Notes under the pieces: generated by a model
Seen by the model: only the letters and a program-made list of their open reading frames with translations
What the model was told of the DNA's origin: nothing
Databases searched by the model: none
Program-made: the position numbers and the translations under genes
In this document: positions 17,595 to 26,843 of the stretch, one piece after another
Numbering within the stretch: position 1 is the first letter of the stretch
Layout: each line of letters starts with the position of its first letter
Assembly: GCA_019694955.1 (NCBI GenBank)
Contig: JAIBAX010000029.1
Coordinates: 1-58,817 of the forward strand
Origin: Chitinophagales bacterium
Lineage (GTDB): Bacteria > Bacteroidota > Bacteroidia > Chitinophagales > JADIYW01
DNA: 58,817 nt
Reading direction: 5' to 3'

Positions 17595-19154
17595 TTAAAA
17601 CCAACCTTTTTTCCCTTTTCCACCAATACCTAATGCTCCCAGAAGTCCTCTCGTAAGCTCTCTGGCCACTGTTCTGCCAATCTGGCGTGTTGTAGTACTT
17701 CCCATTACTTTTTCAAAAGTGGACTTTTCCTGCTTGCCAGATTTAGGTACGACCTTCTCTGCGGCCTTTTGTTCTGCGGCTTCTGCTTCTTGGGCGGCAA
17801 TAGCTTCAATTTTTTGGTTGAGCATCTCATAGGCACTTTCTCTATCTACTACTTGACCATATTTAGCATACAATCTGGAGGCGGCAAGTATTTGTCGTTT
17901 TTCATCATCTGTGATAATATCCATTCTTGATGCCGGAGGACACATCAACGTTTGTGCCAACGGCGTTGGTATGCCCTTTTCATTCAACACAGAGACAAAG
18001 GCTTCTCCAATCCCTAAAATCGTCAGTACTTCGTCGATATCATAATGCTCTGTAACGGGATAATTCTCCGCTGCTTTCTTGATGGCTTCTCTATCTTTTG
18101 CAGTAAATGCGCGTAAGGCGTGCTGCACCTTCATCCCTAACTGACTTAGTATGGAGTCTGGAATATCTACCGGGTTTTGTGTACAGAAGAAGATACCCAC
18201 ACCTTTCGAACGTATCAATTTGATGATGGCTTCCATTTGCTCTAACAATGCTTTGGATGCTTCATTGAAAACCAAGTGTGCTTCGTCAATGAATATCACC
18301 AATTCAGGAATATCAACATCTCCACGCTCCGGGAATTTTGCATACACTTCCGAAAGAAGGCTCAGCATGAATGTTGAGAACAGTTTCGGTTTATCCTGAA
18401 TATCATTTAATCGGATGATATTGATATATCCATAACCATTTTCATCTTTCCTCAATAAATCATTGACATCAAAGGAGGTTTCACCGAAAAAAGCATCGGC
18501 ACCTTGCGTTTCCAGTTCTATAACCTTTCTTAATATAGTGCCTACGGTTGCAGGGCTTACGGCTCCAAATTCCTTTTCAATTTCTTCTTTCCCTTCATTG
18601 GTGACATATTGCAACACTTTCTTGAAATCTTTTAAATCTAGCAATGGAAGTCCATAAGTATCACAAAACCTGAATATCAAGGCTATCACTCCTTGTTGTA
18701 CGTCATTTAAATCGAGTATTTTCGATAATAACACGGGGCCAAATTCTGAGACGGTAGCCCGCAAACGAACACCATCTTGATCTGAAATCGTCATCAATTC
18801 AGTAGAATAGGCTCTTGACTGCCAGCTAAATCCAATTTTCTGGGCACGCTCCTCAATCTTTGGATTGGGAGAACCCGGTTTTGCCAAGCCGCTAAGATCA
18901 CCTTTTATATCCATTAATAACACAGATACACCATTTACAGCAAGTTCTCCTGCAATGTGCTGCAAGGTCTTCGTTTTACCAGTACCGGTAGCTCCGGCGA
19001 TAAGACCATGTCTGTTAAATGTCTTTAAGGGTGCTTTCACTTGTAACCCCGGAATGGCAGTTCCATCTATCATTGCTGCACCCAACAGCATAGACGCTCC
19101 TTGAAAACTATAGCCATTTTGAATATCGCTCGTAAATTTTTCTATATTACTCAT
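17595..19154 (-). CDS. HerA-like ATPase (DUF853 family)
   Basis: The 519-residue cytoplasmic protein matches the DUF853/YjgR branch of HerA-FtsK ATPases. It has P-loop GATGTGKTKT (54-63), a Walker B with VIFIDEAHLVF (about 285-295), and sensor-type sequence IFFCTQNPVDIPDSIL. A Glu/Ala/Lys-rich, probably coiled-coil stretch near 440-470 precedes a glycine-rich end (LLGALGIGGKGKKGWF). HerA proteins pump or remodel DNA with partner nucleases; the role of DUF853 members is not established. It sits 14 bases after the beta-CASP nuclease gene, suggesting co-transcription. Confidence 0.88.
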   Translation of the reverse strand: MSNIEKFTSDIQNGYSFQGASMLLGAAMIDGTAIPGLQVKAPLKTFNRHGLIAGATGTGKTKTLQHIAGELAVNGVSVLLMDIKGDLSGLAKPGSPNPKIEERAQKIGFSWQSRAYSTELMTISDQDGVRLRATVSEFGPVLLSKILDLNDVQQGVIALIFRFCDTYGLPLLDLKDFKKVLQYVTNEGKEEIEKEFGAVSPATVGTILRKVIELETQGADAFFGETSFDVNDLLRKDENGYGYINIIRLNDIQDKPKLFSTFMLSLLSEVYAKFPERGDVDIPELVIFIDEAHLVFNEASKALLEQMEAIIKLIRSKGVGIFFCTQNPVDIPDSILSQLGMKVQHALRAFTAKDREAIKKAAENYPVTEHYDIDEVLTILGIGEAFVSVLNEKGIPTPLAQTLMCPPASRMDIITDDEKRQILAASRLYAKYGQVVDRESAYEMLNQKIEAIAAQEAEAAEQKAAEKVVPKSGKQEKSTFEKVMGSTTTRQIGRTVARELTRGLLGALGIGGKGKKGWF

Positions 19155-19168
19155 CGTTTTTATCTAAT

Positions 19169-20560
19169 TTAAATATTGAATACATTACCTAAGTCAGGAA
19201 TTTCTATATTTTTATATCCCTCTTCCAACAGTCCTTGTTGCAATCGCTCTTGCCTTTTTAACTCGCCGTGTACCAAGAAAATCTTTTTTAGCTTCCCTTT
19301 GTCCTGATTGGAAAGAAAGTCCAGAATCTCTCCATGGTCAGCATGTGCCGACATCGATGACATCACTTCAATGGTTGCTCGTACTTGCAATAATTTGCCA
19401 AATATCTTCACTTCTGAAGGCCTTTTCACCAACTGTTCTCCCAGTGTTCCAACGGCACAATAGCCAACAATAAGGATGGTATTTCTTGAATCCTCAATAT
19501 TATTGAAAATATGGTGTTTTATTCTTCCTGCTTGCGCCATTCCGGAAGCACTAATGATGATAGCAGGCTCTTTTAGGTCGTTGATACGTTTTGATTGCTC
19601 TACTTCGGAGACATATGTGAGGGTATTAAACCCAAAAGGGTCAGGATTTTTCCTCATGTATTCATGAATTTCTTCATCTAAGCAATCGGGATGCATTTTG
19701 AAAATCTCTGTGGCATTGACTGCCAATGGGCTATCGACAAATACTTTGATTTTTGGTAATTTATTTTCAGCATAAAAACGATCTAGCTTAAACACTAATT
19801 CTTGTGTTCTTCCCACACTAAACGCCGGAATAATTAGCTTCCCACGATTTTCTACACATGTTTTTAAGATGATGCGCAAGAAGTCATTATCTGAAGTTTC
19901 AACGTCCGGATGCGTCTCACCACCATAGGTTGACTCACAAATCAAGTAATCACATTGTGGCATATGCTCCGGATCTTTTAAAATCGGTCGATTGGGTCTG
20001 CCGATGTCGCCGGTAAAACCGAATATCTTTTCATGATAATCGTCTATTTTAATCTTGAGACTGACAGAAGCACTTCCAAGGATATGTCCGGCATCATTGA
20101 ACTTCACTTCGACACCAGCATATACTTTAAAGAACTTATTGTAGCCAATACCAACAAATAATGGCAGTGCATTCCTTACATCTTGAGAAGTATAGAGTGG
20201 TTTTACTTTTTTTTCTGTTTTGCGAGACTCATACTCTGCATCTTTCTCCTGAATATGTGCAGAATCCATTAGCATGATAGCCGCTAGATCCCTGGTGGCG
20301 TGCGTACAGAAGATTTTCCCTTTAAATCCATCTTTGACGAGTTTTGGTATCCTTCCGCAATGGTCAATATGGGCATGACTGAGTATTAAGACATCGATAT
20401 CTGCCGGATTGAACAGCCATTCTTTATTAAAATGTTCCATATCGTCCTCAGACCCTTGGTACAAACCACAATCCAACAGAATTTTCGCTCCATCATTGAG
20501 GGTAAGCAGGTGACAACTTCCAGTGACGGTTTGTGCTGCTCCACAGAATTTTATTTTCAT
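19169..20560 (-). CDS. Beta-CASP metallo-beta-lactamase-fold ribonuclease-like protein
   Basis: The 463-residue protein has the MBL zinc motif SHAHIDHCG (H62, H64, D66, H67), later ligands in NDAGHILGSASV and FTGDIGR, and the beta-CASP insert (CESTYGG … GRTQELVFKL … SGMAQAGRIKHH). A C-terminal SAHADHGEIL segment completes the site. Such enzymes process RNA 3' ends or act as endo/exoribonucleases; some act on DNA. The length is typical. It is the first gene of a pair with the HerA-like ATPase. The specific substrate cannot be told from the sequence. Confidence 0.9.
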   Translation of the reverse strand: MKIKFCGAAQTVTGSCHLLTLNDGAKILLDCGLYQGSEDDMEHFNKEWLFNPADIDVLILSHAHIDHCGRIPKLVKDGFKGKIFCTHATRDLAAIMLMDSAHIQEKDAEYESRKTEKKVKPLYTSQDVRNALPLFVGIGYNKFFKVYAGVEVKFNDAGHILGSASVSLKIKIDDYHEKIFGFTGDIGRPNRPILKDPEHMPQCDYLICESTYGGETHPDVETSDNDFLRIILKTCVENRGKLIIPAFSVGRTQELVFKLDRFYAENKLPKIKVFVDSPLAVNATEIFKMHPDCLDEEIHEYMRKNPDPFGFNTLTYVSEVEQSKRINDLKEPAIIISASGMAQAGRIKHHIFNNIEDSRNTILIVGYCAVGTLGEQLVKRPSEVKIFGKLLQVRATIEVMSSMSAHADHGEILDFLSNQDKGKLKKIFLVHGELKRQERLQQGLLEEGYKNIEIPDLGNVFNI

Positions 20561-20584
20561 GTGAACACTTTAATGTTAATATTC

Positions 20585-22807
20585 TTATTCCTTGACAAAT
20601 TTACTAATACCACGACCGGATTCATTTTCAACTTCAATGATATACACACCTGATGCCAATCCCGAAAGATCTATATTTGTATTTCTACCGGCAGGTACTT
20701 CCTGAATAAGAAGCGCTTGTCCTAACATATTCAATAACTTAACTGTAAACATACCTGAACCATTTATCTTTACTGAAATTTGGTTTGTGGCAGGATTAGG
20801 AAATACAGCTATCTGTTGATCCAAATTATTCTGTACGATTCCAGTTGGCGTGGATATCTTGAAGTCTTTATCGTTGATATCAAAAAAGATGTTTCCGGCC
20901 CCTTCTACCCATACCCGAGCCTTTAGAGCAGGTGTATTGGGAACGGTAAACGTATAACTGCCATTATTGGGTACATTTTTTGCCAATGTATCTGTAAAAG
21001 TTGCCCCACCATCTAACGATAGGATGATATTTACATTTGGCGTGTTTATTTGTCCGGTATCTGTTTCTGCTACATTCCATGTGATGGTTTGCGTGGTTTC
21101 CGTTTCCCATACAATTCCTGTAGTATTTGGGCTTGTTATAGAAAATGGTACGGAAGTTTTAATGACTTTGATGGAGTCCGTATCTTCAGAATAGGTAACG
21201 CCACCGATGCCATCACGAACGGTTAATCGAAATATCAATGTTCTTGCTTTATTGGGTTTGAATTCACCGGGTGTGTTGGTATTGCTTAACACATTAGCGA
21301 GTTTTGGAAAGTATCGCTTACCATTTGTGCTAGGGTCATAACTTCTAAAAATGGGCGAGTTGGTACCGGGGTTATTCCAAGCACTGAAACCACCTCTATT
21401 AAACTGCTCCCAACTATAGGTTACTGTCTGACCATCAGGATCACTACCGAAACCTTCTAACCAAAATGGTGTATTATAGGGAATGACATAATTGCCATTC
21501 ATTTGATCGATAGTAGGCGCATTGTTTCCGGTAGTCGTTTTAACTGGACAATTATCGCCTTCCCCCAAGGTAATAAAATCAACAATTTCATCTAAACTTT
21601 TGGTATGGAAATAAGCAATGGAATGAGGTGCTAAATCATCAGAGCCACAAATTCCGGCATACGCCATGATAGTAACGCCACTGCCCGGTTCATACGCTGC
21701 AGAAGTTTCACCATTGCCACCACAGGATCCTTGTGTGGAATTGAATGTATGATTACCACCAAATTGATGCCCCATTTCATGAGCAACATAATCTATATAA
21801 AATGGATCGCCGACAGGGTTTGGTAAACCTGTAACACCTTGTGCTTTTATACCTGTTATACATACGCACCCTAAAGATGCAACACCGCCACCGCCAGTAC
21901 TAAAAACATGCCCGATATCATAATTGGCATTTTTTATACGCGCATCACAAACTGTTTGGTTTTGTCCTAACATGGAAAAGCCATTATCGTTTGAATAAGG
22001 TCCTCCGGTTGTAAAAATCAGGGTATCGGTATTATCTACTAAAATCATACGTACGCCCAATTCAGTTTCATAAACGAAATTGACACGGTTGATAGCAACT
22101 ACATACTCAGCCATCACATTTTCTTTAGTACCACCAAATACCGCCGCATATTGACGTGTGCATGCCAATGCTAATCGGTAGGTACGAAGATCTTCCGCTA
22201 TCGAGCGCTCAGGGGTATTATTAGCTCTAGCGTAAATTTCTTCTAATTGCTTTTTTCGCTCCTGATTCGGTGCATATCCTTCAAAATCACAACTAAACTT
22301 TTGTGGAGAATTACAGTCATATTTATTATAAACGATGTACTTAGCATCACTACGTTCATCATATGGGTCGATTAACACATCCCCTTCAACGGTTCTTATC
22401 ATCGCATGAAACCCGTTCTGCGTAAAATCCATGCGAAGAAAAGCCTGATTTCCAACACCATAACCAATGTATGTTTTTAAGTAGGGATACTTCGCGGCTA
22501 ATCCCGACTCCATAATGGGAGATTCCATTACAATAAATTCCATGCTGCTACCATTAGGTATGGGTAATTCCACATGCTTTCCATTGAAACGAGCGTTTGC
22601 ACTTGTTTCCAAAGGCGCATCTTTTAAAAATTCTTTCATTGACATGATATCCAGTGAATAGGTTTTGTATGCCACAGGAAAAATCTGTCGGGATGTAGTT
22701 GTCTTCTCAGCTATCGATTCAGTATATTTAGACCAATAGTTTCGCCCATTTCCAGCAAAAGTTGAAAAAATCTGAAAAAACAATAAGCTTAGTATTACCC
22801 TTTTCAT
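20585..22807 (-). CDS. Reprolysin-like zinc metallopeptidase, T9SS cargo
   Basis: Using the ATG at 22807 (one codon after another ATG at 22813), the signal peptide is MKRVILSLLFFQIFSTFAG and the protein has 740 residues. A propeptide-like region precedes an M12B-type catalytic domain with zinc motif HEMGHQFGGNH (about 345-355) and Met-turn IMAYAG. Two beta-sandwich domains follow (about 435-640). The end is a T9SS domain (VFPNPATNQISVKI … SGVYIIEVENESG … FVKE). It is expected to be a secreted or surface protease. It is 25 bases from the beta-CASP gene. Confidence 0.9.
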   Translation of the reverse strand: MKRVILSLLFFQIFSTFAGNGRNYWSKYTESIAEKTTTSRQIFPVAYKTYSLDIMSMKEFLKDAPLETSANARFNGKHVELPIPNGSSMEFIVMESPIMESGLAAKYPYLKTYIGYGVGNQAFLRMDFTQNGFHAMIRTVEGDVLIDPYDERSDAKYIVYNKYDCNSPQKFSCDFEGYAPNQERKKQLEEIYARANNTPERSIAEDLRTYRLALACTRQYAAVFGGTKENVMAEYVVAINRVNFVYETELGVRMILVDNTDTLIFTTGGPYSNDNGFSMLGQNQTVCDARIKNANYDIGHVFSTGGGGVASLGCVCITGIKAQGVTGLPNPVGDPFYIDYVAHEMGHQFGGNHTFNSTQGSCGGNGETSAAYEPGSGVTIMAYAGICGSDDLAPHSIAYFHTKSLDEIVDFITLGEGDNCPVKTTTGNNAPTIDQMNGNYVIPYNTPFWLEGFGSDPDGQTVTYSWEQFNRGGFSAWNNPGTNSPIFRSYDPSTNGKRYFPKLANVLSNTNTPGEFKPNKARTLIFRLTVRDGIGGVTYSEDTDSIKVIKTSVPFSITSPNTTGIVWETETTQTITWNVAETDTGQINTPNVNIILSLDGGATFTDTLAKNVPNNGSYTFTVPNTPALKARVWVEGAGNIFFDINDKDFKISTPTGIVQNNLDQQIAVFPNPATNQISVKINGSGMFTVKLLNMLGQALLIQEVPAGRNTNIDLSGLASGVYIIEVENESGRGISKFVKE

Positions 22808-22856
22808 AAACATATTTTTCTACAAATATGCTATTTTTTCTTGGGAATACAAAAAA

Positions 22857-22877
22857 GGCGAACAACAAGTGTTCGCC
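22857..22877 (-). terminator. Rho-independent terminator of the lipocalin gene
   Basis: An 8-bp stem (GGCGAACA / TGTTCGCC) with a 5-base loop is followed on the minus strand by six Ts. It lies 23 bases after the lipocalin stop at 22900 and separates it from the peptidase gene. Confidence 0.75.
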
Positions 22878-22899
22878 CTCCAAAATACTAACAATTTAT

Positions 22900-23439
22900 T
22901 TATTCACAGCCGGACTGATTTTGTTTTTTTACCTTTCCGGTCTCAAAGCCTAATTCGCGCATCCTATCTATTATTCCTTGATACTGAGTGGCATCCATGG
23001 TTCTTTCACGACATAAAATCCACAGTGTACTAAAAGTAGGGTCGCCAACTACTGCATAAGAATAATCCTCAGCCAACTCGATAATCCAATAATTAGAGGC
23101 AAAGTCAGGATTGTTATTTCCGAAAAAGGAAACTTTCAACTTGGCATTATTTGAACCTGCCTCTGGAACGGCTTTGCCTGTTATCCGACTTACCGGACCC
23201 GTTGGTGCAAACAATTTACAAGTGTTTGTCACCTTAATGGAACCATCCGAATTAATATCATACTCTGCTTGTGTACAATTACAACCCGCCTGAAAGACTT
23301 GTGGTAATGAAGCAATCTCATACCATTTACCAATATAACGATCAACATCCACAGATGCAACTGTAGGTAAATCACCCACTTCTTCTTGCTTACATCCAAA
23401 AAGGAAAACTACTAAACTAAGAATCAATAACTTTTTCAT
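22900..23439 (-). CDS. blc: Lipocalin family lipoprotein (Blc-like)
   Basis: The 179-residue protein has a lipoprotein signal (MKKLLILSLVVFLFGC, Cys16) and a lipocalin domain resembling bacterial Blc. It shows YIGKWYEIASLPQVFQ near residues 36-50, then NCTQAEYDINSDGSIKVTNTC, and the NYWIIELAEDYSYAVVGDP strand and CRERTM motif. Blc-type lipocalins bind lysophospholipids or fatty acids and act in membrane maintenance. It appears to be a single-gene unit with its own terminator. Family call secure; the symbol is by similarity. Confidence 0.85.
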   Translation of the reverse strand: MKKLLILSLVVFLFGCKQEEVGDLPTVASVDVDRYIGKWYEIASLPQVFQAGCNCTQAEYDINSDGSIKVTNTCKLFAPTGPVSRITGKAVPEAGSNNAKLKVSFFGNNNPDFASNYWIIELAEDYSYAVVGDPTFSTLWILCRERTMDATQYQGIIDRMRELGFETGKVKKQNQSGCE

Positions 23440-23563
23440 AATGCTTTTAATTGTGTAACAGCATTTTATAATTTTTGTTTAATATTTAATAATTTTTATT
23501 AAACAAAAATTGCGAATGCAATAGATTTTCGTATTATGACTTAGTGGAAATGCAAAATTGGTA

Positions 23564-23571
23564 TAACTTTG
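23564..23571 (+). promoter_or_regulatory. -7 box TAACTTTG
   Basis: TAACTTTG fits TAnnTTTG and ends only 4 bases before the ATG at 23576, predicting a leaderless or near-leaderless transcript for the prenyltransferase-ruvX-def run. No convincing TTG is found at the -33 spacing. Confidence 0.45.
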
Positions 23572-23575
23572 CAGG

Positions 23576-24430
23576 ATGAAGAAATTTCTTTCTTTAGTAA
23601 AATTTAGCCACACCATCTTTGCACTTCCTTTTGCAATTATAGGTTTTTTTCTAGCGGTAAAGGTTCATGAGTATTCATTTTCATGGCAAAAATTTTTATT
23701 AGTGTTGGGCTGTATGGTAACAGCCAGAAATGCGGCCATGGGTTTCAACAGATATATTGACAGGGCAATTGATGCTAAAAACCCACGTACTGTCATTAGA
23801 GAGTTACCTGCCGGCGTAATCAGTGAGCGACAAGCTTTATTATTTGTTATTGCCAATGCCGTGGTATTTATCCTCTTTACCTTTTTCATCAACCGGATTT
23901 GTTTTTATCTTTCTCCCATTGCCTTATTAGTTATTCTAGGATATAGTTACACCAAAAGATTTACAGCCTTGTGTCATCTCATTCTGGGAGTTGGATTGGC
24001 GTTGGCACCGATTGGCGCTTATTTAGCTGTCAGCGGAAAATTTCAATTATTGCCTATTTTGTTCTCCTGTATCGTATTTACTTGGGTAAGTGGCTTTGAT
24101 ATTATTTATGCCCTACAAGACAAAAATTTTGATCAGACGAATAATTTGCACTCTATTCCTTCTTACTTCGGAGAAAAAAAGGCTTTGCTCATCTCTACCA
24201 TATTACATATCATTTCTGCTTCCATAACTATCTACATTGGTTTCTATGGTGGTTTTGGTATTTATTACTTTTTGGGGGCGGCCATTTTCTGTGTTTTACT
24301 AGTCTATCAGCATACTTTGGTGAAGCCAAATGATCTTTCAAAAGTAAATCTTGCTTTTTTCACGACAAATGGCATCGCAAGTGTTATTTTTGCAGCATTA
24401 TTTTTAATAGACGTTTTTACACATGGCTAA
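23576..24430 (+). CDS. UbiA-family polyprenyltransferase (UbiA/MqnP type)
   Basis: The 284-residue integral membrane protein has about eight hydrophobic segments and both aspartate motifs of the family: NRYIDRAIDAKNPRT (N58, D62, D66) and DIIYALQDKNFD (about 172-183). It attaches an isoprenoid chain to an aromatic acid. In Bacteroidota this branch is either 4-hydroxybenzoate prenyltransferase-like or MqnP of the futalosine menaquinone route; a ubiX homologue nearby (27296) fits either. The start is the first ATG after the promoter box. The next gene, ruvX, overlaps by 8 bases. Confidence 0.85.
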   Translation: MKKFLSLVKFSHTIFALPFAIIGFFLAVKVHEYSFSWQKFLLVLGCMVTARNAAMGFNRYIDRAIDAKNPRTVIRELPAGVISERQALLFVIANAVVFILFTFFINRICFYLSPIALLVILGYSYTKRFTALCHLILGVGLALAPIGAYLAVSGKFQLLPILFSCIVFTWVSGFDIIYALQDKNFDQTNNLHSIPSYFGEKKALLISTILHIISASITIYIGFYGGFGIYYFLGAAIFCVLLVYQHTLVKPNDLSKVNLAFFTTNGIASVIFAALFLIDVFTHG

Positions 24431-24842
24431 AGCAATGGCACTTGATTATGGAAAGAAAAGGGTTGGAATTGCCTTAACCGATGATTTGCAAATCATCGGC
24501 TCTGGACTTACAACGGTGGAAACGCCTGCTTTAATGGCTTTTCTAGAAAAGTTACTATCAAAAGAGAAAGTAGAAACGCTGGTGATTGGCGAACCTAAGA
24601 AGCTGAACAATGAACTGAATTATATTGCACAGGAAATCAAGGTTTTCATCGAAAAATTCAAAATAAAATTCCCTGATATTGCCATTATAAGCATGGATGA
24701 AAGATTCACCAGTAAGATGGCCACACAGTCCATCTTAATGAATGGCATGAAAAAGAAAGATCGCCAAAACAAAGCATTGGTAGACGAAGTCAGCGCAACT
24801 ATATTATTACAAACTTATTTAGATTCGAAAGCATTTTTATGA
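24423..24842 (+). CDS. ruvX: Holliday junction resolvase-like protein RuvX/YqgF
   Basis: The 139-residue protein has the RNase H-like YqgF fold: MALDYGKKRVGIALTD near the N-terminus with the first catalytic Asp, VIGEPKKLNNE, and MDERFTSKMA with the conserved Glu. A late VDEVSATILLQTYLD carries the last Asp. It is linked to 16S rRNA 5'-end processing and Holliday junction resolution. It overlaps the prenyltransferase gene by 8 bases and the def gene by 4 (ATGA), so the three are translationally coupled. Full length. Confidence 0.93.
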   Translation: MAKAMALDYGKKRVGIALTDDLQIIGSGLTTVETPALMAFLEKLLSKEKVETLVIGEPKKLNNELNYIAQEIKVFIEKFKIKFPDIAIISMDERFTSKMATQSILMNGMKKKDRQNKALVDEVSATILLQTYLDSKAFL

Positions 24843-25402
24843 TATTGACGATAACGACATATGGCGACCCCATCTTAAAGAAACGAGGTGCTGATATCGA
24901 TAAAGATTATCCGCAATTACAGGAGTTGATAGAAAACATGTATCAAACCATGTATCGGGCCAGCGGCATTGGTTTAGCGGCACCACAAGTGAGCCTTTCT
25001 ATCAGAATGTTTGTGGTGGATACCACGCAATTAGAAGATGAAAAGAAAAGAAAAGGATTTAAAGGCATTAAAAAAGTCTTCATTAATCCGCAGATTATTG
25101 AAGAGTCAGGTGACGAATGGAAATATGAAGAAGGATGCCTCAGTATCCCGGGAGTTAGGGAAGACGTCGAGCGGAAACCTGTCATTAAAATCGTTTATCT
25201 GGATGAGCATTTCACAGAACACCAAGAAACATATGATGACATTAATGCGCGTGTCATACAGCACGAATATGATCATATCGAAGGCATTCTGTTTACCGAC
25301 CATCTTAAACCATTGAAAAAGAAATTGATACAAAAGAAGCTAGAAAACATCACCAAAGGAAAAGTAGATGTTGATTATAAGGTAAAGTTTTATAAGAAAT
25401 AA
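24839..25402 (+). CDS. def: Peptide deformylase
   Basis: The 187-residue enzyme removes the formyl group from the N-terminal Met of new proteins. All three motifs are present: GIGLAAPQV (about 42-50), EEGCLSIPGV with the metal Cys, and QHEYDHIEG with the two His ligands and catalytic Glu. Placement just after ruvX is common in Bacteroidota. The start codon overlaps the ruvX stop by 4 bases. The gene is intact. Confidence 0.97.
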   Translation: MILTITTYGDPILKKRGADIDKDYPQLQELIENMYQTMYRASGIGLAAPQVSLSIRMFVVDTTQLEDEKKRKGFKGIKKVFINPQIIEESGDEWKYEEGCLSIPGVREDVERKPVIKIVYLDEHFTEHQETYDDINARVIQHEYDHIEGILFTDHLKPLKKKLIQKKLENITKGKVDVDYKVKFYKK

Positions 25403-25410
25403 ACCAGCGG

Positions 25411-26067
25411 ATGCCTAAAGAATTGTTCATCTCAGATGTGTGCGATACTTTGTATGCCTCTAATACAACCTTTGATTTCTTAGATTATTTTTTACAAAAT
25501 AAGACGGAAAAATATCTTTTAAAGCTTATACGTTCCAAAATGTCGCCACTCAATTGGTGTGCTTGGTTATTGACAAAAATCAGCAAGCGTGACTATTATC
25601 GAATATTTGCTGTGAAGCTGCTGAAAGGATATTCTAAACAAATGCTGGAAATGGGTGCTCATGACTTCTACTTCCATCGGTTGAAATCGAAAGAAATCAC
25701 CGCTTCAATTTCTTTGCTTAAAGAAAAAATGGATGAAGGTGCTGTAGTTTATCTCGCTTCCTCCAGTCTTTCGAATGTAATAGAAGTCATCGGAAAAGAA
25801 CTACACATACCGTTTGTTGCCAGCGAACTGCATTATAACCACCAAAATATATGCACTGGAACTTTATCAACAGAACTTACCGGAAAGAAACTCGACTATT
25901 TTATGGCGTTCAATAAAAACGATTTTCATTCAACGACAATCATGACGGATAATTTCTCGGATTATGCATTAGCAAAATGGGCCGAGAAACGGATTATTCT
26001 TGTTTATTCCGAAAAAAATAAAGACTTTTGGAAGGACTTATCTCCCACTTTTATCGAAATGTACTGA
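25411..26067 (+). CDS. HAD superfamily phosphatase (HAD-IB-like)
   Basis: The 218-residue soluble protein has HAD motif I as SDVCDTLY, with nucleophile D9; the usual second Asp position is Cys11. Motif II is LASSS (115-119), then K159/K160 and motif III TDNFSD (179-184). The helical cap (about 30-95) is of the phosphoserine phosphatase type. It lies 8 bases after def, and its stop overlaps by one base the start of a UbiA-like membrane protein. HAD and UbiA domains are fused in some bacterial phosphoribosyl-polyprenol proteins, so the pair may be a split version (inference). Confidence 0.8.
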   Translation: MPKELFISDVCDTLYASNTTFDFLDYFLQNKTEKYLLKLIRSKMSPLNWCAWLLTKISKRDYYRIFAVKLLKGYSKQMLEMGAHDFYFHRLKSKEITASISLLKEKMDEGAVVYLASSSLSNVIEVIGKELHIPFVASELHYNHQNICTGTLSTELTGKKLDYFMAFNKNDFHSTTIMTDNFSDYALAKWAEKRIILVYSEKNKDFWKDLSPTFIEMY

Positions 26068-26843
26068 TGCTTAAATATCTTTTCCCATGCGCATATTTCT
26101 ATTTCTCAAGAGTAAAATCTCTGCTGGGACTCATATTTTTGTTTAGTTGGGAGCTTATTCCCAACTTGCTGATTTTAATATTTCTCTCTGGCTTATCTGT
26201 CATCGAGGCACTTAAAAACTTCGGTCTTTCCTATTTACTGTTCATTTCCTTCTATGAGTTGGGATACATTATGAATGATTTGTATAGTTTTAAAAAGGAA
26301 AAAGACGGACGAAAAAGGTTAGGAAATTTCGAACCTAACAACGTACAGATATACATACTTGTAGCAATAAGGATATTTGTATTCATTGGGATTACGGTTA
26401 TAGGAAAATTCTATAACAGGCCATTATTTTTTATATTCTATGCCGTATTGGGTGTGGTATTTTTTGCACATAACACCTTAAAAAACAAAGACTTAAAAAC
26501 CATGACATTTGTCAACCTCGCTGCTTTGCGTTTTTATGCTCCTTCTTTCTTGTTCCTTACATCTGAGGTAGTGGCAGTTACCCTTTTTCCGGTACTCGTA
26601 TTTTACGTTTTTTATAGAACACTCAGCTACATGGACAGCAAAGACTTGTTACGCATGGCTTCCAAGGAGACAGATAGCTTCAAGTGGGGATTTTATGTTT
26701 CACTAATGGGGTTAAGCGTGTTTGTATCTGCTTTCCAAGGCAGCTATGTGCCTATCATAGCAAATGTATATTACCTCTTTTGGGTACTCGGTTTAATGGC
26801 ATATAGAAAAATCCGACAACAACCTAATACTTCTAGTGTTTAA
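26067..26843 (+). CDS. UbiA-like integral membrane protein paired with the HAD phosphatase
   Basis: The frame is open from 26028, but the ATG at 26067 (TGATG overlap with the HAD gene) is the natural start and gives 258 residues. About seven to eight membrane helices are visible. An N70-D71 … D80 pattern (IMNDLYSFKKEKDGRKR) and a later YMDSKD (D190, D193) sit where UbiA enzymes carry their aspartate motifs, but the first motif lacks the middle Asp. It is therefore a divergent UbiA-type candidate, perhaps acting on a polyprenyl phosphate. It overlaps the end of the convergent GNAT gene by 11 bases. Confidence 0.65.
   Translation: MLKYLFPCAYFYFSRVKSLLGLIFLFSWELIPNLLILIFLSGLSVIEALKNFGLSYLLFISFYELGYIMNDLYSFKKEKDGRKRLGNFEPNNVQIYILVAIRIFVFIGITVIGKFYNRPLFFIFYAVLGVVFFAHNTLKNKDLKTMTFVNLAALRFYAPSFLFLTSEVVAVTLFPVLVFYVFYRTLSYMDSKDLLRMASKETDSFKWGFYVSLMGLSVFVSAFQGSYVPIIANVYYLFWVLGLMAYRKIRQQPNTSSV

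Noticed and set aside
16805..20560. A defence island of HerA-like ATPase, nuclease and PPK2
   Set aside because: All three families are also widespread housekeeping genes, and no restriction, toxin or integrase genes are beside them; kept only as a modest finding on the HerA/beta-CASP pair.
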